Assembly: GCA_002709005.1 (NCBI GenBank)
Contig: PAPH01000048.1
Coordinates: forward strand, 1 to 64,000
Length of the DNA: 64,000 nucleotides
Direction of reading: 5' to 3'
DNA from: Hyphomicrobiales bacterium
GTDB taxonomy: Bacteria; Pseudomonadota; Alphaproteobacteria; Rhizobiales; Rhizobiaceae
The notes under the pieces were generated by a model. It was not told where the DNA came from. It saw only the letters and a program-made list of their open reading frames with translations, and did not search any database. Shown one piece after another: positions 53,656 to 62,287 of this stretch (its first letter is position 1; the number at the start of each line of letters is the position of its first letter). The translations under genes were made by a program, and so were the position numbers.

Positions 53656-55326
53656 TCAGGCGGCTTTCGCCGCGCGGCTGAGGAACAGTTGCGACATGGC
53701 GGTCGGCTGCGCCCCGGTCACGCTCTTGCGGGTCGCCTGGAGATAGCTGGTGAAATACCCGAAGATGATCGGCGTCTCCTCGAGCAGAAGCGTCTGTATG
53801 CGGCTCGCCGCCACTTTGCGCTCTTCGAGGTCCAGCGTCTCGATATAGGTCTTGACCGCCCGGTCGTAGTCGGCGTTGCGGAAATGGGCCGCGTTCCAGC
53901 TTCCCTCACTGGTCAGCGAGGCGGACAGGAAGACGTTTGGCACTCCGCGATGGCTATATTCGGTGATCCCGAACTCGGAATCGAGCCAGTTCGATTTTCC
54001 GAAGACCGCGTCACCGTAATAGGCGGCGCTGTCGAGCACGTTGAGATCGATGTTGAAGCCTGCCTCCCGACCCCAGCTCTGGATGAGCTGCGCGTAGGCG
54101 GGCATTTCCAGGTACTGGTGCGTCGTCAGCGTGGTGTAGACACCGCCCGCGTGACCCGCGGCTTCCAGCAGCGCCCTGGCTTCGGCGATGTTCTTCTGCC
54201 GCTGCGGAACGCTAGTATCGACGGTCGGATAGGCGGGCGCAATGGGGCTGTCATTGCCGGGTTCGCCAAATCCCTTCAACAGCCCCGCCACCAGTTGGTC
54301 TCGATCGAGGCACAGGGCCATGGCGCGACGGACGCGCGGATCCTGGAACGGTCCGGTGTCGCAACGCATGTGGACCTGACGGTGGGAACTCGACCGCATC
54401 GAGTGGAACGCCACATCGGGATTGTTCTGAAGCCCGACGCTGGCGAATTGCGGAAGCAGGTTGAGAATGTCCACTTCGCCGCTCTGCAGCGCGATGATCT
54501 GGGGCTGGATGTCGGTGAAGAAGGTGAACTCAGTGCGTGCGGGCAAGGCCTTCTCGCCCCAATAGTCCTCGTTGCGCACGAAGCTCGCGCCGACACGCGG
54601 GCGGTAGCTGTCCAGCTTGAATGGCCCGGTGCCGTCGAAGCTGCTCTCATAGTTTCCGTCGTAAGCGGCCGGCAGGATGATCGCGTTGTAGTTGTCCGAC
54701 GAGACCATGTAGGGGAAGCTGCCGTTGGGCTGGTCGAGATGGAAGGCCACAGTATAGTCGTCCACCTTCCGTGTTCCGCCCTTCTGGAGAAGGCCGCGGA
54801 ACACCGAAAGCGCGTTAGACCCGTTCTCGGGATCGGCAAGGCGATCCATGCTCGCCACCACGTCGTCGGCGGTCATTTCACCGCCGCTGTGAAACTTCAC
54901 GCCCTTGCGCAGCTTGAAGGTCCAGACCGTGGCGTCGTCATTGGCGCTCCAGCTTTCGGCCAGCATAGGCTGCAGAACGAGGTCCGGTCCGTCAAAGCAG
55001 AGGAACTCGCCGGTCTGCTGCAGCATCAGGAATCCGCCGCCGTCGCCGGTCTTCACCGGATCGATCGCGGCCTTGGGCACGTAGCAGGCCACGCGGATCG
55101 TCGCGCCCGGCGCGCCCTGTGCAGCTGCCGGCGACGGCATGACGCCAAGTCCGGCCGCCGCGCCGATTCCGCCAAGCAGCGGCAGGGAGAGACCGAGCAG
55201 GCTGCCTTGGCGCAGGAACTCGCGCCGGCCGATGCGGCCGTCGACCAGTCCGTCGATAAGGTGATTTTCCATCTCCGATCGGCCGCGCCGGAATGCGTCG
55301 AGCCACTGCTGATGATTTCTGGCCAT
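53656..55326 (-). CDS. ABC importer substrate-binding protein (peptide/opine, family 5)
   Basis: The 556-residue periplasmic protein has a Tat-like N-terminus (GRIGRREFLRQGSLLGLSLP, cleavage after PSPAAA near 68). Typical DppA/OppA features follow: LQPMLAESWSANDDATVWTF, KLRKGVKFHSGGEMTADDVV and DGTGPFKLDSYRPRVG. The ligand is not readable; the operon content points to an opine or N-conjugated amino acid. The first gene of the operon, starting with the ATG at 55326 (AGGGA site); a Met at codon 19 is an alternative. Confidence 0.9.
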   Translation of the reverse strand: MARNHQQWLDAFRRGRSEMENHLIDGLVDGRIGRREFLRQGSLLGLSLPLLGGIGAAAGLGVMPSPAAAQGAPGATIRVACYVPKAAIDPVKTGDGGGFLMLQQTGEFLCFDGPDLVLQPMLAESWSANDDATVWTFKLRKGVKFHSGGEMTADDVVASMDRLADPENGSNALSVFRGLLQKGGTRKVDDYTVAFHLDQPNGSFPYMVSSDNYNAIILPAAYDGNYESSFDGTGPFKLDSYRPRVGASFVRNEDYWGEKALPARTEFTFFTDIQPQIIALQSGEVDILNLLPQFASVGLQNNPDVAFHSMRSSSHRQVHMRCDTGPFQDPRVRRAMALCLDRDQLVAGLLKGFGEPGNDSPIAPAYPTVDTSVPQRQKNIAEARALLEAAGHAGGVYTTLTTHQYLEMPAYAQLIQSWGREAGFNIDLNVLDSAAYYGDAVFGKSNWLDSEFGITEYSHRGVPNVFLSASLTSEGSWNAAHFRNADYDRAVKTYIETLDLEERKVAASRIQTLLLEETPIIFGYFTSYLQATRKSVTGAQPTAMSQLFLSRAAKAA

Positions 55327-55538
55327 CGTCTGTTCCCTTTACTGATGCCTCTTCGGGAGCCGGTGGATTCAGGCTCCATGGCGAAACCGGATTGCCGGAT
55401 TTTCCGGTTCTTCATCCAGTCTCATTTCGAATGCTCGGCCGGGCACTCCGCAAACCGCCTTGCGTTCCTGCAATTGTCACCACGTCTCATCCCTCGATAC
55501 GGACAATAGACACAGGGGGCCGGCTACATGCTCCAACC

Positions 55539-55562
55539 ACAACATAACAGGTGTGATGTTGT
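55539..55562. promoter_or_regulatory. Palindromic operator candidate of the opine-type operon
   Basis: ACAACAT (55539-55545) and ATGTTGT (55556-55562) are perfect inverse repeats with a 10-base spacer. The site lies just after the predicted transcription start of the minus-strand operon, where a TetR-type repressor would block transcription. The divergent TetR gene is the obvious candidate. Confidence 0.6.
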
Positions 55563-55569
55563 ATTGTGG

Positions 55570-55599
55570 AAGCTACTGAGATGGATAATCTCTTGTCAA
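55570..55599 (-). promoter_or_regulatory. Sigma-70-type promoter for the opine-type operon
   Basis: On the minus strand the -35 is a perfect TTGACA (55594-55599), with an 18-base spacer and a -10 of TAGCTT (55570-55575, 4 of 6 matches). Transcription would start near 55563 and enter the substrate-binding-protein gene. The -10 is weak, as is usual for regulated promoters. Confidence 0.55.
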
Positions 55600-55803
55600 C
55601 ACAACTTTTCGGATATCGCGGAGAAAAACGCACAAACAACTGATTCTGCGTGGTATTTGCGGCGGGTTCGGGAATATGGAGTGGGTAAATCGCAACCGTG
55701 CCTCCGGTTACAGCGGCGCGCACGACAGCGCGCCGGCGCACTTGACCTTGAGATATCCGGCATTCGATAGGATAGGGTCGTAGCGCGGGAGAACGCACAG
55801 GCG

Positions 55804-56499
55804 ATGGGCGGACGCCATAAAACCGGGAGAGCGGGTTTGACCGGAGAGAAGACGAGAAAGCCGAACGGAAAACGGCTGGAACGGCAAGACTGGGTCTTGG
55901 CCGCCAAGGCGATCCTGATTTCGGAAGGCGTGCAGGGACTGTCCTTGCGGCGGCTTGCCACCAGCCTCGACATGACGACCGGTGGCTTCTACTGGCTCTT
56001 CGACAATTTCGATACGCTGCTGGAGGAGCTTCGGACACATTGGGAGACCGAGAACTCCCGCTCCTTCGACGAGAACTTCGAATGCGCCGGACCGGGCTCC
56101 AAGGCGCGCTATATCGGCTATCTCAGGATCCTGTTCAACACCAGCCTGTTCGATCCGGCCTATGACAACGCGGTGCGCGACTGGGCGCGCTCCTCCCCCG
56201 AAACCGCGACCGCGGTGCAGCGCGTCGATGCCAAGCGCATAGCGCAACTGAAATCGATGTATGAGGGGTTCGGCTACGAGGAAGGCGCGTCCCGCGTCAA
56301 GGCGGAGAGCGCCTATTACCATCAGGTGGGATATTTCACGGTGGGCGTTACAGAGGCGCTCGAATCCCGCCTGTCGAAAATCCCCTACTACGCCGAATTC
56401 ATCCAACCCGGGATCATTCCCAAGGACACGCCGCTGGACGATCTGAAGAAGATGCTCATCATTGACGAGCCCAGCGAAGCCTCGGCCGGCTCTTCCTGA
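55804..56499 (+). CDS. TetR-family transcriptional regulator
   Basis: The 231-residue protein has a TetR HTH near residues 28-75: RQDWVLAAKAILISEGVQGL, LRRLATSLDMTTGGFYWLFD, then FDTLLEEL. The ligand domain (about 90-215) has no diagnostic motif. It is transcribed away from the opine-type operon across a shared promoter region and probably represses it, with an operon substrate as inducer. The ATG at 55804 lacks a strong ribosome site, so a later start (the TTG near 55837) is possible. Confidence 0.88.
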   Translation: MGGRHKTGRAGLTGEKTRKPNGKRLERQDWVLAAKAILISEGVQGLSLRRLATSLDMTTGGFYWLFDNFDTLLEELRTHWETENSRSFDENFECAGPGSKARYIGYLRILFNTSLFDPAYDNAVRDWARSSPETATAVQRVDAKRIAQLKSMYEGFGYEEGASRVKAESAYYHQVGYFTVGVTEALESRLSKIPYYAEFIQPGIIPKDTPLDDLKKMLIIDEPSEASAGSS

Positions 56500-56798
56500 G
56501 AACCCGCCCGACGGGTCGCCACCCAGGAACGCCCGTTCAGCGCCTTGCCTTCACAGGGATCCTCACGGTCATGTCGAACCGGGACTGATGAAGGCGAGAT
56601 GGGTTGCCAGACCTCCTGTCCACTCGCTGCTTGTGCAAACGGCCATTCGTTCGGTTCAAGCGAGGCAATCATATCCGTTGGCGGGAAGGGCTCCGGTTCA
56701 ATGACGCCCTGCGCAAATGGTGCCGCTCATTGCGCCATCGAGATCCGATGGCCCCTAGTGCAGTCGACTAAAGGCGCTCCTTCGATTATCTATAATCC
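56500..56798. other. Gene-free gap between the TetR and bioR genes
   Basis: No credible gene in 299 bases. The only recognised element is the BioR box at its right end (56786-56795). Confidence 0.5.
56786..56795. promoter_or_regulatory. BioR operator upstream of bioR (autoregulation)
   Basis: TTATCTATAA matches the BioR consensus TTATMTATAA reported for alphaproteobacteria. It ends three bases before the bioR start codon and contains a perfect TATAAT (56791-56796). A bound repressor would therefore block its own transcription or initiation. Confidence 0.85.
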
Positions 56799-57467
56799 AT
56801 GAAGGAAGCGACAGACGAGACCATTTCAGACCGTATCGCGCGCATTCTCGCGGATCGGATCATCTCTGGCGAGATCCGACCGGGCGTGCGCCTGCGCCAG
56901 GACCATATCGCAACGGAGTTCGGAACCAGCCACGTGCCCGTGCGCGAGGCCTTCCGCGCCTTGCAAAAACAGGGCCTGGCGGAGAGCGAGCCCTGGCGGG
57001 GGTTCCGCGTCACCGAGTTCGACATCGCCGAACTGCGTGAGGTTGCCGAGATGCGGGCAAGCCTCGAATCGCTCGCCTTGCGGCAAGCGGCACCGAACCT
57101 GACGCGGGCGATTCTGGCTGAGGCGGAAGAGGTTACCCGGCATGGGGATCGGGCCGGCAATGTTCGTGAATGGGAAGCAGCGAACCGCAGATTTCACACT
57201 CTGATCCTTGCGCCTTGCCGCATGCCGCGCCTGCTGCGCACGATTGACGACCTGCAGGCAGCCAGCGCGCGCTTCCTGTTCGCGGCGTGGCGCAGCGACT
57301 GGGAAGCCCGCACCGACCACGACCACCGCGCCATCCTGGATGCGCTGAGAAAAGGGCAGACCGAGTTCGCCTGCTCGACGCTGGCGCGCCATGTCGGATG
57401 GATCGGAAAGCGCAAGTCGGCATCAAAAAACGGTGATATCAGAGATACTTACGAGATTCCCGGATAA
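56799..57467 (+). CDS. bioR: BioR, GntR-family biotin repressor
   Basis: The 222-residue protein has a GntR winged HTH at the N-terminus (ISDRIARILADRIISGEIRP, then FGTSHVPVREAFRALQKQGL) and a C-terminal ligand-type helical domain (RRFHTLILAPCRMPRLLRTI). Identification as BioR rests on the TTATCTATAA boxes before this gene and before bioY-bioB. BioR represses biotin genes in Rhizobiales and their relatives. No Shine-Dalgarno is visible ahead of the ATG. Confidence 0.88.
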   Translation: MKEATDETISDRIARILADRIISGEIRPGVRLRQDHIATEFGTSHVPVREAFRALQKQGLAESEPWRGFRVTEFDIAELREVAEMRASLESLALRQAAPNLTRAILAEAEEVTRHGDRAGNVREWEAANRRFHTLILAPCRMPRLLRTIDDLQAASARFLFAAWRSDWEARTDHDHRAILDALRKGQTEFACSTLARHVGWIGKRKSASKNGDIRDTYEIPG

Positions 57468-57477
57468 TTATCTATAA
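57468..57477 (+). promoter_or_regulatory. BioR operator upstream of bioY-bioB
   Basis: TTATCTATAA again, directly after the bioR stop and 72 bases before bioY, overlapping a TATAAT (57473-57478) that fits a -10. A degenerate copy in the reverse orientation, TTATAGATGG (57510-57519, 8 of 10 matches to the inverse), lies closer to bioY and could be a second half-site. Confidence 0.85.
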
Positions 57478-57549
57478 TCTGTATTGATCCGTAGAACACA
57501 CCTCCAGAATTATAGATGGCATTGAAGCCCACCTTTGGAGGACAGCCTC

Positions 57550-58107
57550 ATGGCATCGCTCAACCCCTCTTTGACACGACCCATATCGCTCTGGCGCGGT
57601 GTCCGCGTCACGCTTTGCGGCGCGGCCTTGATCACCATCGGCGCCAAGGTTCAGATCCCGTTCTGGCCCGTGCCGATGACGCTGCATACGCTTGCCATAT
57701 TTTTCCTGGCAGCCGCTCTCGGACCCCGGCTCGGCTTCGCGGCCATGGCCGCCTATCTCGGTGCCGGGGCAATCGGTCTGCCGGTGTTTTCCGGCTCGCC
57801 GGAGCGCGGGACCGGGTTGGCCTACATGGTCGGACCGACCGGCGGCTATCTCCTCGGTTACCTGCTCTCCACCCTTGTGATCGGCCGGTTGGCCGAAGGA
57901 CGCGGCCTGGTGGGCAAGGCGCTGGCGATGTTGGCCGGTCTTGCCGTGGTCTATGCGTTCGGTCTGGCATGGCTTGCGCTCTTCGCGCCAACCTCCACGC
58001 TGATCGCCACCGGCTTCACACCGTTCATCCTCGGAGACCTGCTCAAGATCGCGCTGGCGGCAACGGTCGTCATCGGCTTCAGCCGCCTGAAAGGCCGCGC
58101 CGCATGA
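57550..58107 (+). CDS. bioY: Biotin transporter substrate-binding subunit BioY
   Basis: The 185-residue membrane protein is an S-component of the ECF/BioY family, with six helices and the family motifs [56 protein letters not shown] and [13 protein letters not shown]. No BioMN ATPase or T-component genes adjoin, so it may work alone or with a distant module. The ATG at 57550 has a GGAGG site; the TTG at 57535 is not needed. Confidence 0.94.
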   Translation: MASLNPSLTRPISLWRGVRVTLCGAALITIGAKVQIPFWPVPMTLHTLAIFFLAAALGPRLGFAAMAAYLGAGAIGLPVFSGSPERGTGLAYMVGPTGGYLLGYLLSTLVIGRLAEGRGLVGKALAMLAGLAVVYAFGLAWLALFAPTSTLIATGFTPFILGDLLKIALAATVVIGFSRLKGRAA

Positions 58108-59093
58108 CCCGCACGAAGATCAGAACCGACTGGACCATGGACGAGGCAAGGGCGATACATGCCCTGCCTTTGCCGGATCTGATGCACCGCGCACAAACTC
58201 TGCATCGGGCTCATTTCGACCCGACCGCGATCGAAACGGCGAGCCTGCTCAGCATCAAGACCGGCGGCTGTCCTGAGGATTGCGGCTACTGCTCGCAATC
58301 GGCCCGCCACAAGACCGGCGTCAAGGCAACGAAGCTGATGGAGCCGGACGCGGTTCTGGCGGCCGCACGGCGCGCCAAGGCCGCCGGCGCCCAGCGCTTT
58401 TGCATGGGGGCTGCCTGGCGCAGCCCCAGGGACCGCCACATGGACAAGCTTTGCGACATGGTTCAAGGCGTTTCCGAACTCGGGCTCGAAACCTGCATGA
58501 CGCTCGGCATGCTGAAGCCCGACCAGGTAGCGCGGCTGAAGGCGGCCGGGCTCGATTTCTACAACCACAATATCGATACCTCGCCGGATTATTACCGCGA
58601 GATCGCTACGACACGGACGATGGAGGACCGGCTGGAGACGGTCAGCCACGTCCGCAACGGCGGGATCAGGGTCTGTTGCGGCGGCATCGTCGGCATGGGC
58701 GAGAGCGAAGAGGATCGCATCGCCATGCTGGTGACGCTCGCCACCCTGCCCGTCCATCCCGACAGCGTACCGGTCAATCTGTGGAACGAAATCGAGGGCG
58801 TGCCGGTACAGGAAACCGCTGAGCCCATCGATCCGTTCGCGCTCGTCCGTCTCGTGGCGCTGGCACGCGTCCTGATGCCCGCCTCCGTGGTGCGCCTATC
58901 CGCCGGCCGCACGGGAATGAGCGACGAATTGCAGGCGCTCTGTTTTCTTGCCGGCGCCAATTCCATCTTCATCGGCGACCAGTTGCTGACCACCGGCAAC
59001 CCGGCTGCCTGGAAGGACCGTGCTCTGCTGGAACGCCTCGGCATGCAGGTGGCGCCGGCTATTCCGCAACCCTGCGGTCTGGCGGCCGAATAG
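58104..59093 (+). CDS. bioB: Biotin synthase
   Basis: The 329-residue radical SAM enzyme inserts sulphur into dethiobiotin. The [4Fe-4S] motif is [11 protein letters not shown] (Cx3Cx2C), and the conserved [22 protein letters not shown] and [10 protein letters not shown] (auxiliary-cluster arginine) segments are intact. It overlaps bioY by ATGA. No bioF, bioA, bioD or bioZ is next to it, unlike the usual bioBFDAZ operon. Its stop is one base from the stop of the convergent MocR gene. Confidence 0.96.
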   Translation: MTRTKIRTDWTMDEARAIHALPLPDLMHRAQTLHRAHFDPTAIETASLLSIKTGGCPEDCGYCSQSARHKTGVKATKLMEPDAVLAAARRAKAAGAQRFCMGAAWRSPRDRHMDKLCDMVQGVSELGLETCMTLGMLKPDQVARLKAAGLDFYNHNIDTSPDYYREIATTRTMEDRLETVSHVRNGGIRVCCGGIVGMGESEEDRIAMLVTLATLPVHPDSVPVNLWNEIEGVPVQETAEPIDPFALVRLVALARVLMPASVVRLSAGRTGMSDELQALCFLAGANSIFIGDQLLTTGNPAAWKDRALLERLGMQVAPAIPQPCGLAAE

Positions 59094-59094
59094 C

Positions 59095-60510
59095 TCAGCC
59101 GGGCAGGCTTTGGGTGAGGATTTCCACGGCCCGGGCAATCTGGATTTCGTCCAGCGCCGCATAGCCGAGACGAAGGGCTTGCGGCGCGGCACGCTCCAGC
59201 GCGAAACGGGTTCCGGGCAGAAGCGCAAGCCCTGCCGCTTCGGCGCGCTTCGCCCAGGTTTCGGCCGATACGTTCCCGCAACGCAGCCACAGCGCCAACC
59301 CGCCCGCGGGCCTGTCGAAGACGATCCGCCCGCCCAGATGGTCCGAAAGTGCCGACGCCAGGACATCGCGGCGGGCGCGATAGATGCGGCGCGCCTTTCG
59401 CGCATGGCGGCCGAGATCGCCATCGCGGATCAGATCCGCCAGCGCGGCTTCAAGCGGCGCGTCGCCCTGCCGGTCTATCGCCGCACGGGCCGCGGCCATC
59501 CGGCCCAGCAATGGCTCCGGGGCCATGGCGTAGCCGAGACGGATACCGGGTGAGAGCAATTTGGAGAGCGAGCCCACATAGATCAACGGCAGATCCGCCG
59601 GGGCGCGGGCCGCGAGCGGCAGGACCGGGCGGCCCTCGAAGCGATATTCGTGATCGTAGTCGTCCTCGATCAGCGTGATGCCGTGACGCTCGACCAGATC
59701 CAGAAGCTGCAACCGGCGCGCGGCCCCCATGGTCACTGTGGTCGGATACTGGTGATGGGGCGTGACATAGACCGCGCTGATGCGCTGATCGTTTTCAATC
59801 GCATCCTCGAGGGCGGCGACAGACAGGCCGCCCGCATCGACGGGAACGCCCCGCACGGCGGCTCCCGCGGCGCGAAAAGCCTCCCAGGCGAGCGGGTAGC
59901 CCGGCTCTTCCACGGCAATCATCTGACCAGGTTTCAGCGCCGCCTTCGCCGCCAGAAACAGCGCCATCTGACTGCCGCGCGTGAGCAGCAACCGTGCCGG
60001 ATCGGCGACCACGCCGCGGTCCGAGGCCAGATAGGACGAAAGCGCGTGGCGCAGAACCGGCGTGCCGCGGGCATCGCCATAATCCGCACCCGCCCGGAAA
60101 GCCGGCGACAGCAATGCGCGGCGAAAGGCGCGCGCCAGCGCCTTGTCCGGCACCAGCTTGGGATCGGGCGCGCCGTCGCTGAAAGCCAGTGGCGGACGAA
60201 CTGCCGCCGGCTCCACGGCAACGGACAGCGCAACCGGCTCAGCCATGCCTTCGGGCAGGTCCTGGGCGACGAACGTGCCGCGCGCCGGCTCGGCATGCAG
60301 CCAGCCCTGCGTCATGAGCTCCTGATAGGCGGCATCGACCGTGTTGCGGTGAACGCCAAGCTCGCGCGCCAGCGCGCGCGTTCCCGGCAGGCGGGCGCCG
60401 GGCTTCAGGCGGCCGCGCATGATGTCGCGGGTAATGGCACCGGCAATCGCCAGGAACAGCGGACCAGGCGCATCCTTCTCGATATCCAGCGCGAGCGGAT
60501 CAGACGCCAT
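59095..60510 (-). CDS. pdxR: MocR-type GntR/aminotransferase regulator (PdxR-like)
   Basis: The 471-residue protein joins an N-terminal GntR winged HTH (about 15-78, PGTRALARELGVHRNTVDAA) to an aminotransferase class I domain with the PLP lysine in VGSLSKLLSPGIRLGY and IEDDYDHEYRF. PdxR members use PLP as ligand and control vitamin B6 genes; the divergent pdxY supports this name. The symbol is by context. The longer frame to 61236 is antisense to the MOSC gene. Confidence 0.85.
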   Translation of the reverse strand: MASDPLALDIEKDAPGPLFLAIAGAITRDIMRGRLKPGARLPGTRALARELGVHRNTVDAAYQELMTQGWLHAEPARGTFVAQDLPEGMAEPVALSVAVEPAAVRPPLAFSDGAPDPKLVPDKALARAFRRALLSPAFRAGADYGDARGTPVLRHALSSYLASDRGVVADPARLLLTRGSQMALFLAAKAALKPGQMIAVEEPGYPLAWEAFRAAGAAVRGVPVDAGGLSVAALEDAIENDQRISAVYVTPHHQYPTTVTMGAARRLQLLDLVERHGITLIEDDYDHEYRFEGRPVLPLAARAPADLPLIYVGSLSKLLSPGIRLGYAMAPEPLLGRMAAARAAIDRQGDAPLEAALADLIRDGDLGRHARKARRIYRARRDVLASALSDHLGGRIVFDRPAGGLALWLRCGNVSAETWAKRAEAAGLALLPGTRFALERAAPQALRLGYAALDEIQIARAVEILTQSLPG

Positions 60511-60515
60511 GACAA

Positions 60516-60560
60516 CCGGCCTATCCAAATTTTCAAAACTGGCTCTTCTACACAGGCCGG
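60516..60560. promoter_or_regulatory. Inverted repeat in the pdxR-MOSC divergent gap
   Basis: CCGGCCT (60516-60522) and AGGCCGG (60554-60560) are perfect inverse repeats, 31 bases apart, on either side of an AT-rich core with AAACTGGCTCTTCTA. The gap is only about 90 bases, so the element probably regulates one or both directions. Binding by the PdxR-like protein is inferred. Confidence 0.45.
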
Positions 60561-60598
60561 ACATTCGCGAGACAGATGGAAAAACGCAAGAGGCACTG

Positions 60599-60709
60599 AT
60601 GTCGAAATCCGCCCTGATCCTGCGCCGCGACGCCGGAACGTACGGGATCTCTCTGCGGCAGGACGGCCAATCGATGCTGCGAACATGGCTGGAGGCAATG
60701 CCGGCATGA
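60599..60709 (+). CDS. Possible 36-residue leader ORF coupled to the MOSC gene
   Basis: An ATG at 60599, with AAGAGG upstream, opens a frame of 36 codons (MSKSALILRRDAGTYGISLR, then QDGQSMLRTWLEAMPA) whose stop overlaps the MOSC start as ATGA. It could be a real micro-protein or translation leader, or a chance frame. No domain is recognised. Confidence 0.35.
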   Translation: MSKSALILRRDAGTYGISLRQDGQSMLRTWLEAMPA

Positions 60710-61386
60710 CCGCGATCACCCTGCTGACCGGCCGCGCCCGACCGCTTCCGGGAAGCGATGCACTCAGCGGCATGAGGAAGACGCCTGCCGAGACGCCGCT
60801 TCGGCTTGGTCCCGAAGGGTTCGATGGCGATGAACAGGCGGATCGGCGGGTCCATGGCGGTATCGAGAAGGCGGTGCATCACTACCCGTGGGATCATTAT
60901 CCGCTCTGGCGCGCGGATCTCGGCGAGCTGCCCGCGCTCGGCGCGCCCGGCGGTTTCGGCGAGAACATCTCTGCATCCGGTCTGACCGAGGCCACGGTCT
61001 CGGTGGGTGACATCTTTCGCCTGGGCACGGCACTGGTGCAGGTCTCCCAGGGCAGGCAGCCCTGCTGGAAGCTCAACCACCGCTTCAACGTGCCGGACAT
61101 GGCCCGCCGCCTGCAGAAGACCGGCCGTACCGGCTGGTATTACCGGGTGCTGGAACAGGGCTTCGTTGCGACGGGAGACCGGCTCGAACGTGTCGACCGC
61201 ATCGCGCCGGATTGGACCTTGCACAGGCTCTGGCATGCGCTTTATGTCGACCGGATGAACCTCGGCGAACTCGAGGGCATAGCCGCCCTCGACGTGCTGG
61301 CCGAAGGCTGGCGGAAATACGCAGTGCGGCGGCTAGAGAGCGGCCGGGTGGAAGACTGGCGCAAGAGACTGGACGGCATAGCATGA
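60706..61386 (+). CDS. MOSC domain protein (YiiM-like)
   Basis: The 226-residue protein has the MOSC start LLTGRARPLPG, GFDGDEQADRRVHGGIEKAV (the charged loop) and the Cys segment GRQPCWKLNHRFNVPDM expected to take part in molybdenum-cofactor handling. E. coli YiiM detoxifies N-hydroxylated bases; a similar role here is inferred. The ATG at 60706 overlaps the possible leader ORF, and the stop overlaps pdxY as ATGA. Confidence 0.88.
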   Translation: MTAITLLTGRARPLPGSDALSGMRKTPAETPLRLGPEGFDGDEQADRRVHGGIEKAVHHYPWDHYPLWRADLGELPALGAPGGFGENISASGLTEATVSVGDIFRLGTALVQVSQGRQPCWKLNHRFNVPDMARRLQKTGRTGWYYRVLEQGFVATGDRLERVDRIAPDWTLHRLWHALYVDRMNLGELEGIAALDVLAEGWRKYAVRRLESGRVEDWRKRLDGIA

Positions 61387-62240
61387 CCCCTCCCCCCTTC
61401 GTGATCTCGATCCAGAGCCAGGTCGTGTTCGGCCATGTCGGCAATTCCGCGGCGCTGTTTCCGATACAGGCCGCGGGGCTCGAAGTGGCCGCGATCCCGA
61501 CCGTGATCTTTTCCAACACCCCCGACTATCCCACCCTGCGCGGCCGCGCCCTGCCGCCGGAATTCTTCTCCGACCTGTTGCAGGGCGCGCGCGAGCGCGG
61601 GCTGCCGGAGCGGGCGGACTTTATCCTGACGGGCTATATCGGCTCGCTCGACGTGGCGATGATGGTGGCGGACTTCGTGGCCGAGGCGAAGGCCGCCAAT
61701 CCGCGCCTCACCTATCTTTGCGACCCGGTGATGGGCGACACCGGTCCCGGTCTCTATGTGCCGGAAGCCATCGCCGACGTCATGCGCGATCGTTTGCTGC
61801 CGATGGCCGACATCGCGACGCCAAACCCGTTCGAACTCGGTTGGCTGACCGGGCAGCCTGTCGCTACCCTCAAAGATCTCGTGACGGCGAAAACGTCTCT
61901 TCGCATCGCGCCCGGCGCGCATCTGATCGCCACGGGCTGCGCCCTCGAGGACACGCCCGTCGGTCACATCGAGAGCGTCGTGCTCGGCGATGAAGGCGCA
62001 AGCCGCCATCCGGTGGAGCATTTGCCGGTCGCGCTTCCCGGAACGGGAGATCTCTTCGCCGGGCTGATCGTCGCGGGGCTGGCATGCGGATCGTCCTTGC
62101 CGCAAGCCGTCGAGACTGCCCAGCGCCTCACGTTCCGCGCGCTGAACCATGCCCGCGAGCTCGGTGCCGGCGAAGTGGTGTTGAGCGAACCGGAATTCCG
62201 CCGCGAGCTTCTGACGCTCGATTCCCTGCGTAAGGGATGA
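61383..62240 (+). CDS. pdxY: Pyridoxal kinase
   Basis: The 285-residue kinase salvages pyridoxal to PLP. PdxY/PdxK motifs are VISIQSQVVFGHVGNSAALF, IPTVIFSNTPDYPTLRGRAL, YLCDPVMGDTGPGLYVPEAI, TPNPFELGWLTG and the ATP/anion-hole ALPGTGDLFAGLIVAGL. Length matches PdxY. Overlap with the MOSC gene suggests joint transcription, under the divergent PdxR-like regulator. Confidence 0.94.
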   Translation: MTPPPFVISIQSQVVFGHVGNSAALFPIQAAGLEVAAIPTVIFSNTPDYPTLRGRALPPEFFSDLLQGARERGLPERADFILTGYIGSLDVAMMVADFVAEAKAANPRLTYLCDPVMGDTGPGLYVPEAIADVMRDRLLPMADIATPNPFELGWLTGQPVATLKDLVTAKTSLRIAPGAHLIATGCALEDTPVGHIESVVLGDEGASRHPVEHLPVALPGTGDLFAGLIVAGLACGSSLPQAVETAQRLTFRALNHARELGAGEVVLSEPEFRRELLTLDSLRKG

Positions 62241-62287
62241 GAAATACTGCGGATCGGTTGAGATGACCTCGGTTTAGCGTCGCCCCC

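Larger units (their letters stand above)
55327..55803. other. Divergent promoter region of the opine-type operon and the TetR gene
   Basis: This 477-base gap is AT-rich in the middle (55535-55630) and has no gene. It holds the minus-strand promoter (55570-55599) and the palindrome (55539-55562). A promoter for the plus-strand TetR gene should also be here, but none was clear. Confidence 0.7.

Noticed and set aside
53689-55509. A 606-codon plus-strand frame antisense to the substrate-binding-protein gene
   Set aside because: Same reason: the binding protein on the minus strand is obvious, and the antisense product has no recognisable fold.
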